Part shown: positions 34,741 through 42,961 of the stretch, one piece after another | How the letters are laid out: each line of letters starts with the position of its first letter | Numbering within the stretch: position 1 is the first letter of the stretch | DNA from: Megasphaera hominis | Lineage (GTDB): Bacteria; Bacillota; Negativicutes; Veillonellales; Megasphaeraceae | Assembly: GCF_014269395.1 (NCBI RefSeq) | Contig: NZ_JACOGK010000003.1 | Span: 1-64,000, forward strand | DNA: 64,000 nucleotides | Direction of reading: 5' to 3' | The notes under the pieces: model-generated | The model's database searches: none | The model's input: only the letters and a program-made list of their open reading frames with translations | What the model was told of the DNA's origin: nothing | Program-made: the position numbers and the translations under genes

Positions 34741-34772
34741 TATAATGCACACCTCTTTTGTACACAAAAGAG
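34741..34772 (+). promoter_or_regulatory. Promoter element and perfect inverted repeat upstream of msrA
   Basis: TATAAT at 34741-34746 is followed, at about +1 to +20, by CTCTTTTGT-AC-ACAAAAGAG (34753-34772), a perfect 9-2-9 inverted repeat. No good -35 is seen. The repeat has no T-run after it, so it reads better as an operator than as a terminator of the upstream gene. Confidence 0.45.
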
Positions 34773-34810
34773 CGTTTATATGATATGATACGGTAAAGGA
34801 GTGAATTCAC

Positions 34811-35326
34811 ATGACGCATACAATCTATTTAGCAGGTGGCTGCTTCTGGGGCATGCAAAAGTTCCTGGATCAGTTTGCCGGTATCCTTTCTACAGAAACG
34901 GGATACGCCAACGGCCATACAGAAAAGCCGACGTACGAAGAAGTGTGCACGCAGACGACAGGCCATACGGAAACCGTAAAGGTTACGTACGACGATGCCA
35001 TTATGCCGACTGCCCAGCTTCTGGATTATTATTTTATGGTTATCGATCCCTTGTCGGTCAATCGCCAGGGCGGCGATGCCGGCACCAATTACCGGACCGG
35101 GATTTATTATGAAGACGAACGGCTGCTGACGGATATCCGCAAAGTGGTCAATAGCGTAGCGGACCGGCTGGGCAAACCCCTGGCCGTCGAAGTATTGCCG
35201 TTACAGAATTTTTATCCTGCCGAAGAATATCATCAGAAGTATCTCGATAAAAATCCTGGCGGTTACTGCCACATTCGTCCGGCTATGATGCACCTGCGTC
35301 AGCGCCTGGAAGAAAAAAAGGACTGA
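34811..35326 (+). CDS. msrA: Peptide-methionine (S)-S-oxide reductase
   Basis: Repairs oxidised methionine (S-sulfoxide) in proteins, using thioredoxin. The 171-residue protein has the catalytic Cys in GGCFWGMQ at residues 9-16 and the family motifs GYANGHTEKPTYEEVCT, GHTETVKVTYD, GTNYRTGIYY and FYPAEEYHQKY. The C-terminal resolving-Cys region is short: GGYCHIRP. It is MsrA only, without a fused MsrB. Start follows TAAAGGAG. Thioredoxin at 7340 is a possible electron donor. Confidence 0.97.
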   Translation: MTHTIYLAGGCFWGMQKFLDQFAGILSTETGYANGHTEKPTYEEVCTQTTGHTETVKVTYDDAIMPTAQLLDYYFMVIDPLSVNRQGGDAGTNYRTGIYYEDERLLTDIRKVVNSVADRLGKPLAVEVLPLQNFYPAEEYHQKYLDKNPGGYCHIRPAMMHLRQRLEEKKD

Positions 35327-35402
35327 CGGGTATACGTGCCGTCACGTAGCAGCGTGTTGGCACGTTGCGCGATAAATTTTATAGCATAAGGAGTTTAACA
35401 GT

Positions 35403-35702
35403 ATGAGAAAAGTGTATATATTAGTAATAATAGGTATCGTCTGGGCCTTCTTTACAGGTGGCTGTATTCGTGATGAATCCTATATTTTTGCCGCTATTTC
35501 AGGGGCCCTGAGTTTGGTATCCTTCTTTGTGGCATATACACTTAAAAAGAATGAAGATAGAAAACTGAAGCACGAACAGGAATTATTAGCTAAATTCCGC
35601 AAGAAAAAAGCCCGTGAAAAACGGCTCAATGAACGGCGCCTGGAAAAGAAGAAAGCTCTGGAAGAACGCCGTCAGAGAAACAAACAAAAAAGAGAACAGT
35701 AA
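35403..35702 (+). CDS. Small membrane protein with charged C-terminal helix
   Basis: A 99-residue protein with two predicted membrane segments (about 4-22 and 28-48) and a long, very basic helical tail (about 50-99, Lys/Arg/Glu-rich, with repeats such as KKKAREKRLNERR). The Cys in TGGCIRD near 21 is not a clear lipobox because the segment before it is a full membrane span. No family recognised. Start follows ATAAGGAG. It lies 23 nt before the SDR gene and may share its transcript. Confidence 0.7.
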   Translation: MRKVYILVIIGIVWAFFTGGCIRDESYIFAAISGALSLVSFFVAYTLKKNEDRKLKHEQELLAKFRKKKAREKRLNERRLEKKKALEERRQRNKQKREQ

Positions 35703-35725
35703 CGAATCGAACAGGAGGGGTAACG

Positions 35726-36499
35726 ATGGATTTAGGCTTAAAGGATAAAGTAGTTGTCATTACCGGTGGCACAGCCGGTATCGGTGAAGCCTGTGCCCTG
35801 GCTTTTAGCCGTGAAGGTGCTCATGTAGCCGTATGTGGCCGCACACAGAAACGCATAGCTGCGTTTAAAGAACGCTGTGCTCAGGCAGGTGCTGATGTAT
35901 TTGTCAAACAGGCCGATGCCGGTCAGGCAGAGGAATTGCAGGCCTTTGCCGATGCGGTTGTCAGCCGCTTTGGCACGATTGACGTATGGATCAATAATGC
36001 CGGCATCAATGTCGGCAAGCGGCTCATGGAAATCACGCCGGAAGACTGGCAGCAAACCGTTGCCGTCAATCTGTCGGGTGTACTCTTCGGAACGCAAATT
36101 GCAGCCCGGGCTATGGGCGAAAAGGGGGGCGTTATTCTCAATGCATCTTCCTTTGCATCCCTCATTCCGTCTGTAGGCGGCACCATGTATGGCGCTACGA
36201 AAGCAGCTGTGTCGAATATGACCAAGACCATGGCGGCTGAACTGGCACCGCAGCATATCCGCGTCAATGCCTATATCCCCGGCATTATTGATACACCGAT
36301 GAACGCAGAACGCATTGCTGACGATGCCAATCATGCGCTGATCAATGCCATTGCCCTGCACCGCGTAGGCACAGCCGACGAAATGGCTCAGGCGCTGGTT
36401 TTCCTGGCCTCTGACCAAGCCAGCTACATCACGGGTACAGCAATCGAAGTAAGTGGCGGTAAATATGCCGTGCAGAACTCTGAAATATTATGGGGTTAA
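35726..36499 (+). CDS. SDR-family NAD(P)-dependent oxidoreductase
   Basis: A 257-residue classical short-chain dehydrogenase. The cofactor loop is TGGTAGIGEACA at 13-24, NNAG lies near 90, the catalytic Ser is in LNASSFASL and Tyr-Lys in MYGATKAAV. The PG motif (YIPGIIDTPM) and C-terminal SYITGTAIEVSGG follow. It resembles FabG and sugar/alcohol dehydrogenases; the substrate cannot be assigned. Start follows AGGAGGGG. A HAD gene follows after 4 nt, so the two are co-transcribed. Confidence 0.9.
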   Translation: MDLGLKDKVVVITGGTAGIGEACALAFSREGAHVAVCGRTQKRIAAFKERCAQAGADVFVKQADAGQAEELQAFADAVVSRFGTIDVWINNAGINVGKRLMEITPEDWQQTVAVNLSGVLFGTQIAARAMGEKGGVILNASSFASLIPSVGGTMYGATKAAVSNMTKTMAAELAPQHIRVNAYIPGIIDTPMNAERIADDANHALINAIALHRVGTADEMAQALVFLASDQASYITGTAIEVSGGKYAVQNSEILWG

Positions 36500-36503
36500 G
36501 CTG

Positions 36504-37241
36504 ATGAAGAAAGCCTTGGCAAGTGATTTTGATAATACCTTATTCTTTATGTTTCAAGAAGAGACGTATCGTCCTGGTGACAGGGAGGCTATCCGTGCTT
36601 TTCAGGCACAAGGCGGTCTCTTTGGTATCAGTACAGGCCGTTCATTGACGGGCGTACGCCAGGCCACAGGCGATAATGTAGCCTACGATTTCTATATTCT
36701 CGCGAACGGTTCTCTGGTTTTGGACAAACATCTGCGGACTCTGCAAAAGAAGGTAGTCCCTATGAGCCTCGTCCGGTCCTTATACGACCGCTATGGCAAG
36801 CTAGAAAATTCTGTCATTCAGGCGGGCGATACGGTATACACCTTTGGTCCGGCTGATAACCCCATGCAGACCCATATCGATGATTTTGAGGAGCTTGATG
36901 GCAAGGATATTTACGGTATTTCCTTCTATACAGGCAGCGAAGACCGGGCTAAGGAAATGGCAGGCGATGCGCAGCAGCACTATGGCAGAACCATAGAAGC
37001 CTATGCCAATACGGTAGTCCTCGATATTGTTGGCGCTGGCTGCTCTAAAGGCCAGGCCCTGGAAACGGTGCGCCAGGCCTTGGCACTGGAACGTGTAGGC
37101 GCCATTGGTGATTCATACAATGACATATCTATGCTTGAAAGTGCTGATATTTCCTTCACCTTTTCCTATGCACCACAGCCTGTGCAGGCCTCTGCCGGGC
37201 ACATCGTGGGCAGCGTACGGGAAGCATTGACTCTGTTATAA
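36504..37241 (+). CDS. Cof-type HAD phosphatase
   Basis: A 245-residue HAD hydrolase of the Cof/IIB group. Motif I is SDFDNTLFFM (residues 7-16), motif II is in ISTGRSLTG, the conserved Lys in GCSKGQALE, and the terminal metal-binding motif is GDSYNDISMLESAD. These enzymes dephosphorylate sugar phosphates and other small molecules in the cytoplasm. The ATG at 36504 sits 4 nt after the SDR stop; its binding site GGGG is weak, so coupling is likely. A terminator follows. Confidence 0.9.
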   Translation: MKKALASDFDNTLFFMFQEETYRPGDREAIRAFQAQGGLFGISTGRSLTGVRQATGDNVAYDFYILANGSLVLDKHLRTLQKKVVPMSLVRSLYDRYGKLENSVIQAGDTVYTFGPADNPMQTHIDDFEELDGKDIYGISFYTGSEDRAKEMAGDAQQHYGRTIEAYANTVVLDIVGAGCSKGQALETVRQALALERVGAIGDSYNDISMLESADISFTFSYAPQPVQASAGHIVGSVREALTLL

Positions 37242-37245
37242 GGCA

Positions 37246-37291
37246 AAAAAACGACTGCAGGAATGTTCCTACAGTCGTTTTATCTTTTTTT
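37246..37291. terminator. Bidirectional terminator
   Basis: AAAACGACTGCAGGAA / TTCCTACAGTCGTTTT, T-rich on the right and A-rich on the left, between the converging HAD and rubrerythrin genes. Confidence 0.75.
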
Positions 37292-37829
37292 AGTAGTTTA
37301 CGTTACGCAGTTCAAAGAAGGACTGGGGATGACCACAGACAGGGCATTTTTGGGGAGCTTCTTCGCTTTCCAGGATAAAACCACAGTTACGGCAGATCCA
37401 GGTTTTCTTTTCAGCTTTTTTGAAGACGGTCTTCTTTTCCACGTTGTTGAGCAGGGCTAAGTAACGTTCTTCATGATGCTTTTCGATTTCAGCTACCTTT
37501 TCAAAGAGGAAGGCAATAGTATCGAAGCCTCCTTCACGAGCTTCTTTGGCAAAGGTCGGGTACATTTCTGTCCATTCATAATGTTCGCCTGCAGCGGCAT
37601 CTTTTAAGGCAGCAATATCATCGGGCAGTTCACCGTTATGAAGCTGCTTGAACCAAATCTTGGCGTGTTCTTTTTCGTTATTGGCCGTTTCTTCGAAAAA
37701 AGCGGCAATCTGTTCATAACCTGCTTTTTTTGCTACACTGGCATAATAGGTATATTTGTTGCGGGCCTGGGATTCACCAGAAAATGCGGCCTGTAAGTTT
37801 TGTTCTGTTTTTGATCCTTTTAATTCCAT
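37290..37829 (-). CDS. rbr: Rubrerythrin (classical domain order)
   Basis: A 179-residue peroxide-reducing protein. The di-iron ferritin-like domain comes first ([42 protein letters not shown] supply the ligands). The rubredoxin domain is C-terminal (CRNCGF and CPVCGHP). It accepts electrons from rubredoxin or NADH oxidoreductases; a rubredoxin gene is at 63225. The start ATG follows AAGGAGG. Its promoter and operator match those of the reverse rubrerythrin gene at 15054. Confidence 0.97.
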   Translation of the reverse strand: MELKGSKTEQNLQAAFSGESQARNKYTYYASVAKKAGYEQIAAFFEETANNEKEHAKIWFKQLHNGELPDDIAALKDAAAGEHYEWTEMYPTFAKEAREGGFDTIAFLFEKVAEIEKHHEERYLALLNNVEKKTVFKKAEKKTWICRNCGFILESEEAPQKCPVCGHPQSFFELRNVNY

Positions 37830-37863
37830 TGTTTGTTTCCTCCTTGTCGTATACTCTCTTTAG

Positions 37864-37924
37864 CAAATAACTAATATTTGTTATCCGTTGCTCATACTAT
37901 AACACTATAATCCTTGCCTGTCAA
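37864..37924 (-). promoter_or_regulatory. Promoter and candidate operator of rubrerythrin
   Basis: Minus strand: TTGACA (37924-37919), 17-nt spacer, TATAGT (37901-37896), start near 37889. The plus strand at 37864-37880 reads CAAATA-ACTAA-TATTTG, a perfect 6-5-6 inverted repeat at about +9 to +25, well placed for a blocking repressor. Confidence 0.7.
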
Positions 37925-38164
37925 ATAATAATTGTTATTCTTTAGTAAAATATTTTGCTAACAGGCAATTCCCTTGTTTTATTCCGTTTTAATTTAATGA
38001 TTAAGACATATTGATATAAAAATAATAGAATAGAATAAAAAAGCAGTTTCTCGCAGGAGCTATAGAATTGGAGGGATAAATATATTCCATAGTTTGAGTA
38101 TATTTATGGTAGATAGGAAATTTTGAATTTCAGAGCATGAATCAGAAGATACAGTCTCTATTTC

Positions 38165-38193
38165 TTGTTTTTCGGTCCTTGTATATATATAAT
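38165..38193 (+). promoter_or_regulatory. Promoter of the threonine aldolase gene
   Basis: TTGTTT, 17-nt spacer, TATAAT. The stretch 37925-38164 between this and the rubrerythrin promoter is A/T-rich and holds no gene that I can support. Confidence 0.55.
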
Positions 38194-38248
38194 AAAATAG
38201 TAATAGCATACAGTACCTGGCATACGTATGAGAAAAGAGGATATGGCG

Positions 38249-39262
38249 ATGATATTTTTTAAAAATGACTACGGTGCAGGGGCACATCCCCATGTTTTTC
38301 AAGCTTTGGCCGAGCATAATCTGATGCCGGCAGATAGCTACAGCCATGACGAATATTCCGTTGCCGTTACGGAAATGATACGGGCTCTCACGGGACAGGC
38401 AGAGGCACACGTCCATTTTATTGCCGGCGGGACACTGACCAACCTGGTTTGCCTGGCAGCCTTCCTGCGGCCGTATGAAGCGGTAATCGCTGCTGATTCA
38501 GCCCATATTTGTGTCCATGAAACGGGCGCTATTGAGGCGACGGGGCATAAAATCTTGTCTGTACCGGCAGTAGATGGAAAGGTCTTGCCAGCTGAGATTG
38601 ATAAGGTCGTAGCGTTTCACGAAACGGACCAGATGGTCTTGCCCAAAGTAGTTTATATTTCCGATACGACAGAAATGGGAGCCGTATATACGAAAGCAGA
38701 ACTCCAGGCATTGCGTGCCTGCTGTGATGCTCATGGACTCTATTTATATATTGACGGGGCCCGCCTGGCTATGGCCCTGGGGTCGGAGTACAATGACCTT
38801 AGCCTGCAGGACATAGCGTCCCTGGCAGATGCGTTTTATGTGGGGGGCACGAAGTGCGGTGCCCTTTTTGGCGAAATGGTAGTCATCCTTAATGAGGCAC
38901 TAAAGCCCCATTTCCGCTTTATCATGCGGCAGCATGGGGCCCTCTTTGCCAAGGGCATGCTCTTAGGCCTGCAGTTTAAGGCCTTACTCCAGGATGATTT
39001 GTATACGCGCTTAGGGAGCATGGCCGATGCGTGGGGGCAGAAACTGGCTGCCGGGCTGAAGGCAAAGGGGTATTCCTTTGCCTATACGCCGGTATCGAAT
39101 ATGATTTTTCCCATCGTAACAACCGCACAGGCAGAGGCGCTGGCAAAGCACGTGCTGTTTGAAAAGTGGCTCGATAATCCCGATGGCACACAAACCATAC
39201 GCCTTGTGACTAGCTGGATGACGAAGCAGGAAGATATTGATGGCTTGTTGCAGTATATGTGA
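38249..39262 (+). CDS. ltaE: Low-specificity L-threonine aldolase
   Basis: A 337-residue fold-type I PLP enzyme that splits L-threonine or allo-threonine into glycine and acetaldehyde. Signatures are KNDYGAGAHPHVFQAL at the start, FIAGGTLTNLVCL, ISDTTEMGAVY, the cofactor Asp in LYIDGARLAMAL and the PLP Lys in FYVGGTKCGALFGE. The start at 38249 is 8 nt after AAGAGG; ATG at 38243 is too close. The gene has its own promoter and an LRAT-like gene follows after 48 nt. Confidence 0.93.
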   Translation: MIFFKNDYGAGAHPHVFQALAEHNLMPADSYSHDEYSVAVTEMIRALTGQAEAHVHFIAGGTLTNLVCLAAFLRPYEAVIAADSAHICVHETGAIEATGHKILSVPAVDGKVLPAEIDKVVAFHETDQMVLPKVVYISDTTEMGAVYTKAELQALRACCDAHGLYLYIDGARLAMALGSEYNDLSLQDIASLADAFYVGGTKCGALFGEMVVILNEALKPHFRFIMRQHGALFAKGMLLGLQFKALLQDDLYTRLGSMADAWGQKLAAGLKAKGYSFAYTPVSNMIFPIVTTAQAEALAKHVLFEKWLDNPDGTQTIRLVTSWMTKQEDIDGLLQYM

Positions 39263-39310
39263 CGGCCCATCCCGGCAATACCGGTTCACGAATGTAAGGA
39301 GTCAGGTTTC

Positions 39311-39895
39311 ATGGCAATTGATGTACATTCCCTTTTATCTGTATTAAAGGACGAAAAAATAGCCGCCCACTGGCTGGCTACACGGCCCCAGCGTGGTGAT
39401 CACATTCGTGTACGCCGCTTAGGCGGCCTGTATTACCATCACGGCATTTATATAAGTGATAGGGAGGTCATTACCTTTGCCGGTGACGATGACCACAATC
39501 CGTTTGATTGGTGGGATACGAAGGTACGGGCCACTTCCCTGGAGTTGTTCCTCCAAGGCGGCCAGACAGAGGTCTGCCTGTACACGATTCGTGAACGGCA
39601 GCAGCTCTGCAGTATCGAAGAAACGGTAGCTTTTGCCAGAGCCTGTCTGGGGAATGAAAAATACAGTCTGCTTTTTCATAATTGTGAACATTTTTCGAAT
39701 GCCTGCAAGCAGGGCATTTATCGCAGCCAGCAAGTAGAGCGTATTTTGCGTGGCCAAAGCTTGCACGACGCGTTGGCTTGTCTTGATGATCCGGAACAGC
39801 GTTCCCGCTGGTGGGATGAAGCCGTGTCAGACCTGAAGAAGCAGGTACTGAGTAAGATCAAGCGCGATCTGGAAGCCAAAATGCGACAAGAGTAA
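39311..39895 (+). CDS. LRAT-domain (NlpC/P60-superfamily) protein
   Basis: A 194-residue protein with a lecithin:retinol acyltransferase-type domain. The start of the domain reads RGDHIRVRRLGGLYYHHGIYI, with His43/44 as the catalytic His, and the nucleophile Cys125 is in FHNCEHFSNACKQG. LRAT-like enzymes of bacteria are thiol hydrolases or acyltransferases acting on lipids or peptides. No signal peptide is seen. The C-terminal 60 residues are a charged helix. Start follows TAAGGAG. It lies between threonine aldolase and a phosphohexomutase; the substrate is unknown. Confidence 0.85.
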   Translation: MAIDVHSLLSVLKDEKIAAHWLATRPQRGDHIRVRRLGGLYYHHGIYISDREVITFAGDDDHNPFDWWDTKVRATSLELFLQGGQTEVCLYTIRERQQLCSIEETVAFARACLGNEKYSLLFHNCEHFSNACKQGIYRSQQVERILRGQSLHDALACLDDPEQRSRWWDEAVSDLKKQVLSKIKRDLEAKMRQE

Positions 39896-39915
39896 ACTAA
39901 TTTAGGAGGATATAC

Positions 39916-41427
39916 ATGATGATGACTGAAATGGAAATGATGAAACTGCAAAATGGCAGTGATGTTCGCGGCGTTGCTGTCGCCGGGGTACCTGGTGAAG
40001 AAGTGACGCTGACGCCGGAAGCCGTAAACCGGATTGCTGCTGCGTTCGTTTCCTTTCTTGCCAAAAAACTAGGAAAAGAACCGGCTGCCTTGCGGATTGC
40101 CGTAGGTCATGATTCCCGTATTTCGGCATCGCTCTTACAGGAGGCTGTTTTTTCCGGGCTTACGGCCTGTGCAGCCGATGTATTCAAGTGTGACCTGGCG
40201 TCTACACCGGCCATGTTTATGTCTATTGTTTTTTCCCAGACCCAGATGGACGGGGCGATCATGCTGACGGCCAGCCACTTGCCGTATAACCGCAATGGCA
40301 TGAAATTCTTTACCGTTGAAGGGGGCCTGGAAAAAACGGATATCCGTGCCCTTTTGGCTCAGGCGGCTGCCCTTCCGGAACAGCACGGGGATCTGGCCCA
40401 GGTCCATGCGTTAAATTTGATGGAACTGTATGCGGAACACTTATGCCAGACTATCAGCATGCGTCTGGGTGTGCCCGTAGAAGAGAAGCCCTTGCAGGGG
40501 ATGCATATCGTCGTCGATGCCGGCAATGGCAGTGGCGGCTTCTTCGTTACAGATGTCCTGGATGTCCTTGGCGCTGATACGACGGGCAGTCAATTCCTGG
40601 AACCAGACGGCATGTTCCCCAATCACATTCCAAATCCGGAAAACGCAGCGGCTATGGCGGCTATCCGCGCGGCCGTATTAGAGAATCATGCCGATTTAGG
40701 CCTCATTTTCGATACCGATGTCGACCGCATGAGTGCCGTTCTGTCCAACGGGGAAGAAGTGAACCGCAATGCCCTGATTGCCATGATTGCTGCTATTCTG
40801 GCGCCGGACTATCCGGGCAGTACTATTGTCACCGATTCTGTTACGAGTGATGAGCTGACGGAGTTCCTGACGCAGACACTCCATTTGGTCCATCACCGGT
40901 ATATGCGCGGTTACAAGAACGTTATTGACGAATGTATCCGCCTCAATGAAGAAGGCACTCTTTCGCCACTGGCTATTGAAACATCGGGTCACGGCGCGTT
41001 ACGGGAAAATTATTATCTCGACGACGGCGCTTTCCTGGCTGTGCGCCTGATCATCGCTGCAGCCCAGGCTAAACAGCAGGGGAAAGAGCTGGGCGATCTG
41101 ATTGCAGCACTGAAGCAGCCGGCAGAAAGTGTAGAATACCGATTGAAAATTACGGCAGACCAGGCCGGGGAATATGGTAAAAACGTACTCCAGGCGTTCT
41201 CTGAACGGGCACAGGCGGCAGGCATACAAATAGCCACGCCGTCCTATGAAGGCGTGCGCCTTGTGTTCCCGCAAGGCTGGGCACTCCTGCGGATGTCTCT
41301 CCATGATCCCAATATGCCGCTCAATATTGAAAGCAAAGAAGCCGGGGGCTGCAAAGAAATTACAGCCAGCCTGCGTCAGCTGCTTACGGGCTTTGAGCAG
41401 CTGGATATTTCCGTGCTGGATGTGTAA
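39916..41427 (+). CDS. Phosphomannomutase/phosphoglucomutase
   Basis: A 503-residue alpha-D-phosphohexomutase that swaps phosphate between C6 and C1 of glucose or mannose. The phospho-Ser is S120 in LTASHLPYNRNGMKF, the metal loop is FDTDVDRMSAV, and the sugar-binding loop is in ETSGHGALRENYYLDDGAF. A distal phosphate-binding segment is near the C-terminus (VRLVFPQGWALLRMSLHDPN). Three ATG codons stand in a row; I use the first, 6 nt after AGGAGG. The product feeds nucleotide sugars for envelope polysaccharide. The GutM-like gene follows after 3 nt. Confidence 0.92.
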   Translation: MMMTEMEMMKLQNGSDVRGVAVAGVPGEEVTLTPEAVNRIAAAFVSFLAKKLGKEPAALRIAVGHDSRISASLLQEAVFSGLTACAADVFKCDLASTPAMFMSIVFSQTQMDGAIMLTASHLPYNRNGMKFFTVEGGLEKTDIRALLAQAAALPEQHGDLAQVHALNLMELYAEHLCQTISMRLGVPVEEKPLQGMHIVVDAGNGSGGFFVTDVLDVLGADTTGSQFLEPDGMFPNHIPNPENAAAMAAIRAAVLENHADLGLIFDTDVDRMSAVLSNGEEVNRNALIAMIAAILAPDYPGSTIVTDSVTSDELTEFLTQTLHLVHHRYMRGYKNVIDECIRLNEEGTLSPLAIETSGHGALRENYYLDDGAFLAVRLIIAAAQAKQQGKELGDLIAALKQPAESVEYRLKITADQAGEYGKNVLQAFSERAQAAGIQIATPSYEGVRLVFPQGWALLRMSLHDPNMPLNIESKEAGGCKEITASLRQLLTGFEQLDISVLDV

Positions 41428-41430
41428 GCC

Positions 41431-41856
41431 ATGCAGAAAGAATGGCTTTTTGCCCTTTTCTTTATGCTCATGGTCATGCAGGCTGTAGGCGTGCGCTTAC
41501 AGGTACGGGCCTATCGTCAGGCTGTAAGCCACCTGCGCCGCCGTGGCTATGTGGGCATTGGCGGTGGCCGCCGTCGTTTGGGACCGGGCACCATCGTCCT
41601 CCTCGCCTGCAGTGGTGATGGCACCATTGTAGGCGCTGAAACGATGCAGGGCATGACGATTTTTAGCCGCTTCCGGGAAAGACCGGACCTTTACGGCCGG
41701 ACCGTATACGATTTCAAGAACGAGCTCAATACGTATCCGGCTAAGAAGCGCAAGCAGTATAAGGGCTATGAGCAGGCTGCTGATGCGCTGATCGGACGGC
41801 TGCAAAAGGAAGCCGCTGCCCGGCAAAAAGAAAACAGCCAGCTGGAAAAAGCATAG
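41431..41856 (+). CDS. GutM-like protein (glucitol operon activator family)
   Basis: A 141-residue protein with one N-terminal hydrophobic segment (about 4-22) and a GutM-type domain: LQVRAYRQAVSHLRRRGYVGIGGGRRRLGPGTIVLLA-type text, then ETMQGMTIFSRFRERPDLYG. In enteric bacteria GutM helps activate the glucitol PTS operon. Here no PTS gene or GutR is present; the gene is 3 nt after the phosphohexomutase. The role must differ or the name is only a family label. The C-terminal 50 residues are a charged helix. Confidence 0.78.
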   Translation: MQKEWLFALFFMLMVMQAVGVRLQVRAYRQAVSHLRRRGYVGIGGGRRRLGPGTIVLLACSGDGTIVGAETMQGMTIFSRFRERPDLYGRTVYDFKNELNTYPAKKRKQYKGYEQAADALIGRLQKEAAARQKENSQLEKA

Positions 41857-41944
41857 TCTTACGCTGAATGATGCTATTTTGACATAGGTAGTTACAAAGC
41901 GGCAGGCATATGCTATACTATAGAAAATTTCATATGATTTATTG

Positions 41945-42056
41945 TCTTTGGGGCGGGGTGTAATTCCCTACCGGCGGTAGAGTCCGCGAGCGCAAGCACG
42001 AACCGGTGCAATTCCGGTACCGACAGTATAGTCTGGATGAGAAAAGACAGCAGGAA
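41945..42056 (+). promoter_or_regulatory. FMN riboswitch (RFN element)
   Basis: All conserved blocks are present: GGGGCGGGGTGTAATTCCC, TACCGGCGGTAGAG, GCAAGC, ACCGGTGCAATTCCGGT, ACCGACAGTATAGTCTGGAT and GAGAAAAGACA. It senses flavin mononucleotide and sits upstream of ribB. A TATACTATAGAA stretch at 41911-41922 could supply the -10 of its promoter. Confidence 0.97.
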
Positions 42057-42066
42057 ACGTAGTTTT

Positions 42067-42099
42067 GCCGTGCGCCCTTTTTGTGTGCACGGCTTTTTT
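42067..42099 (+). terminator. Riboswitch-controlled terminator before ribB
   Basis: GCCGTGC / GCACGGC stem with a 13-nt loop and a run of six to seven T. It lies 10 nt after the FMN aptamer, so FMN binding should cause premature termination. Between it and ribB (42100-42214) lie a 20-codon reading frame at 42122-42184 that I do not support and a hairpin ATGAAA/TTTCAT at 42181-42199 close to the ribB ribosome binding site. Confidence 0.85.
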
Positions 42100-42214
42100 A
42101 TCGCACAAAAAGGGAAATGCCATGCGTTTTCAGTATGAAACCTTACAGGTACAACCTAGTCCCCACCCAATAGATCTTCCATGAAAGAAACTATTTCATC
42201 AGGAGGAACAAAAC

Positions 42215-42880
42215 ATGAACAACGAATTTACGTTTGGCACGATTGAAGAGGCAATCCGCGACATCAAGGCGGGTAAGATGGTATTGGTCACAGATGATGC
42301 GGACCGGGAAAATGAAGGCGATCTCATCATGAGTGCCGAACTGGCTACGCAGGCAACGGTCAATTTCATGGCAACTCATGCCAAGGGGCTTATTTGTATG
42401 CCCTGCGATGGTGCTATTTTGGATCGCCTGCACATGGGACCTATGGTAGAAAAAAATACGGATAACCACGAGACGGCCTTTACCGTTTCTATCGATCATG
42501 TCGACACGACCACAGGGATTTCTGCCGGTGAACGGGCCCACACCATGCGTATGTGTGCCGACGGCCGGGCCAAACCGGAGGATTTCCGCCGCCCTGGGCA
42601 TGTCTTTCCTTTGCGCAGCAAGACCGGTGGCGTTCTCTGCCGTACGGGCCATACGGAAACGACGACCGACCTGTGCCGCCTGGCCGGCCTTACACCTGTC
42701 GGCATTTGCTGCGAAATCATGAGCGCTGACGGATCCATGGCCCGCACACCGGAACTGATGGAATTTGCCAAGGCCTATGGCTTGACCTTTATTACCGTAG
42801 CGGATCTCGCTGCGTACCGCCGCCGTACAGAAGTGCAAGACGACATGCCGGCAGATGTACCGGCACCGGCTCAGGTCTAA
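42215..42880 (+). CDS. ribB: 3,4-dihydroxy-2-butanone-4-phosphate synthase
   Basis: Makes the four-carbon precursor of riboflavin from ribulose 5-phosphate, releasing formate. The 221-residue protein is the stand-alone form, not the RibBA fusion usual in Firmicutes. Motifs: LVTDDADRENEGDLIM (metal and substrate acids), HAKGLICMP, FTVSIDHVDTTTGISA, RPGHVFPLRS and GHTETTTDLCRLAG. Start follows CAGGAGG. FMN controls it through the upstream riboswitch. No other rib gene is nearby. Confidence 0.98.
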   Translation: MNNEFTFGTIEEAIRDIKAGKMVLVTDDADRENEGDLIMSAELATQATVNFMATHAKGLICMPCDGAILDRLHMGPMVEKNTDNHETAFTVSIDHVDTTTGISAGERAHTMRMCADGRAKPEDFRRPGHVFPLRSKTGGVLCRTGHTETTTDLCRLAGLTPVGICCEIMSADGSMARTPELMEFAKAYGLTFITVADLAAYRRRTEVQDDMPADVPAPAQV

Positions 42881-42902
42881 GCGGCATAGACGCCTGCACG
42901 TT

Positions 42903-42953
42903 AAAAGGGAGCTCCTTCCTGCCTGTAGCAGGAGAGAAGCTCCCTTTTAACGA
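42903..42953. terminator. Bidirectional terminator
   Basis: TTAAAAGGGAGCT / AGCTCCCTTTTAA around a loop that itself contains a CCTGC/GCAGG hairpin. Confidence 0.75.
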
Positions 42954-42961
42954 TGTCCTGT

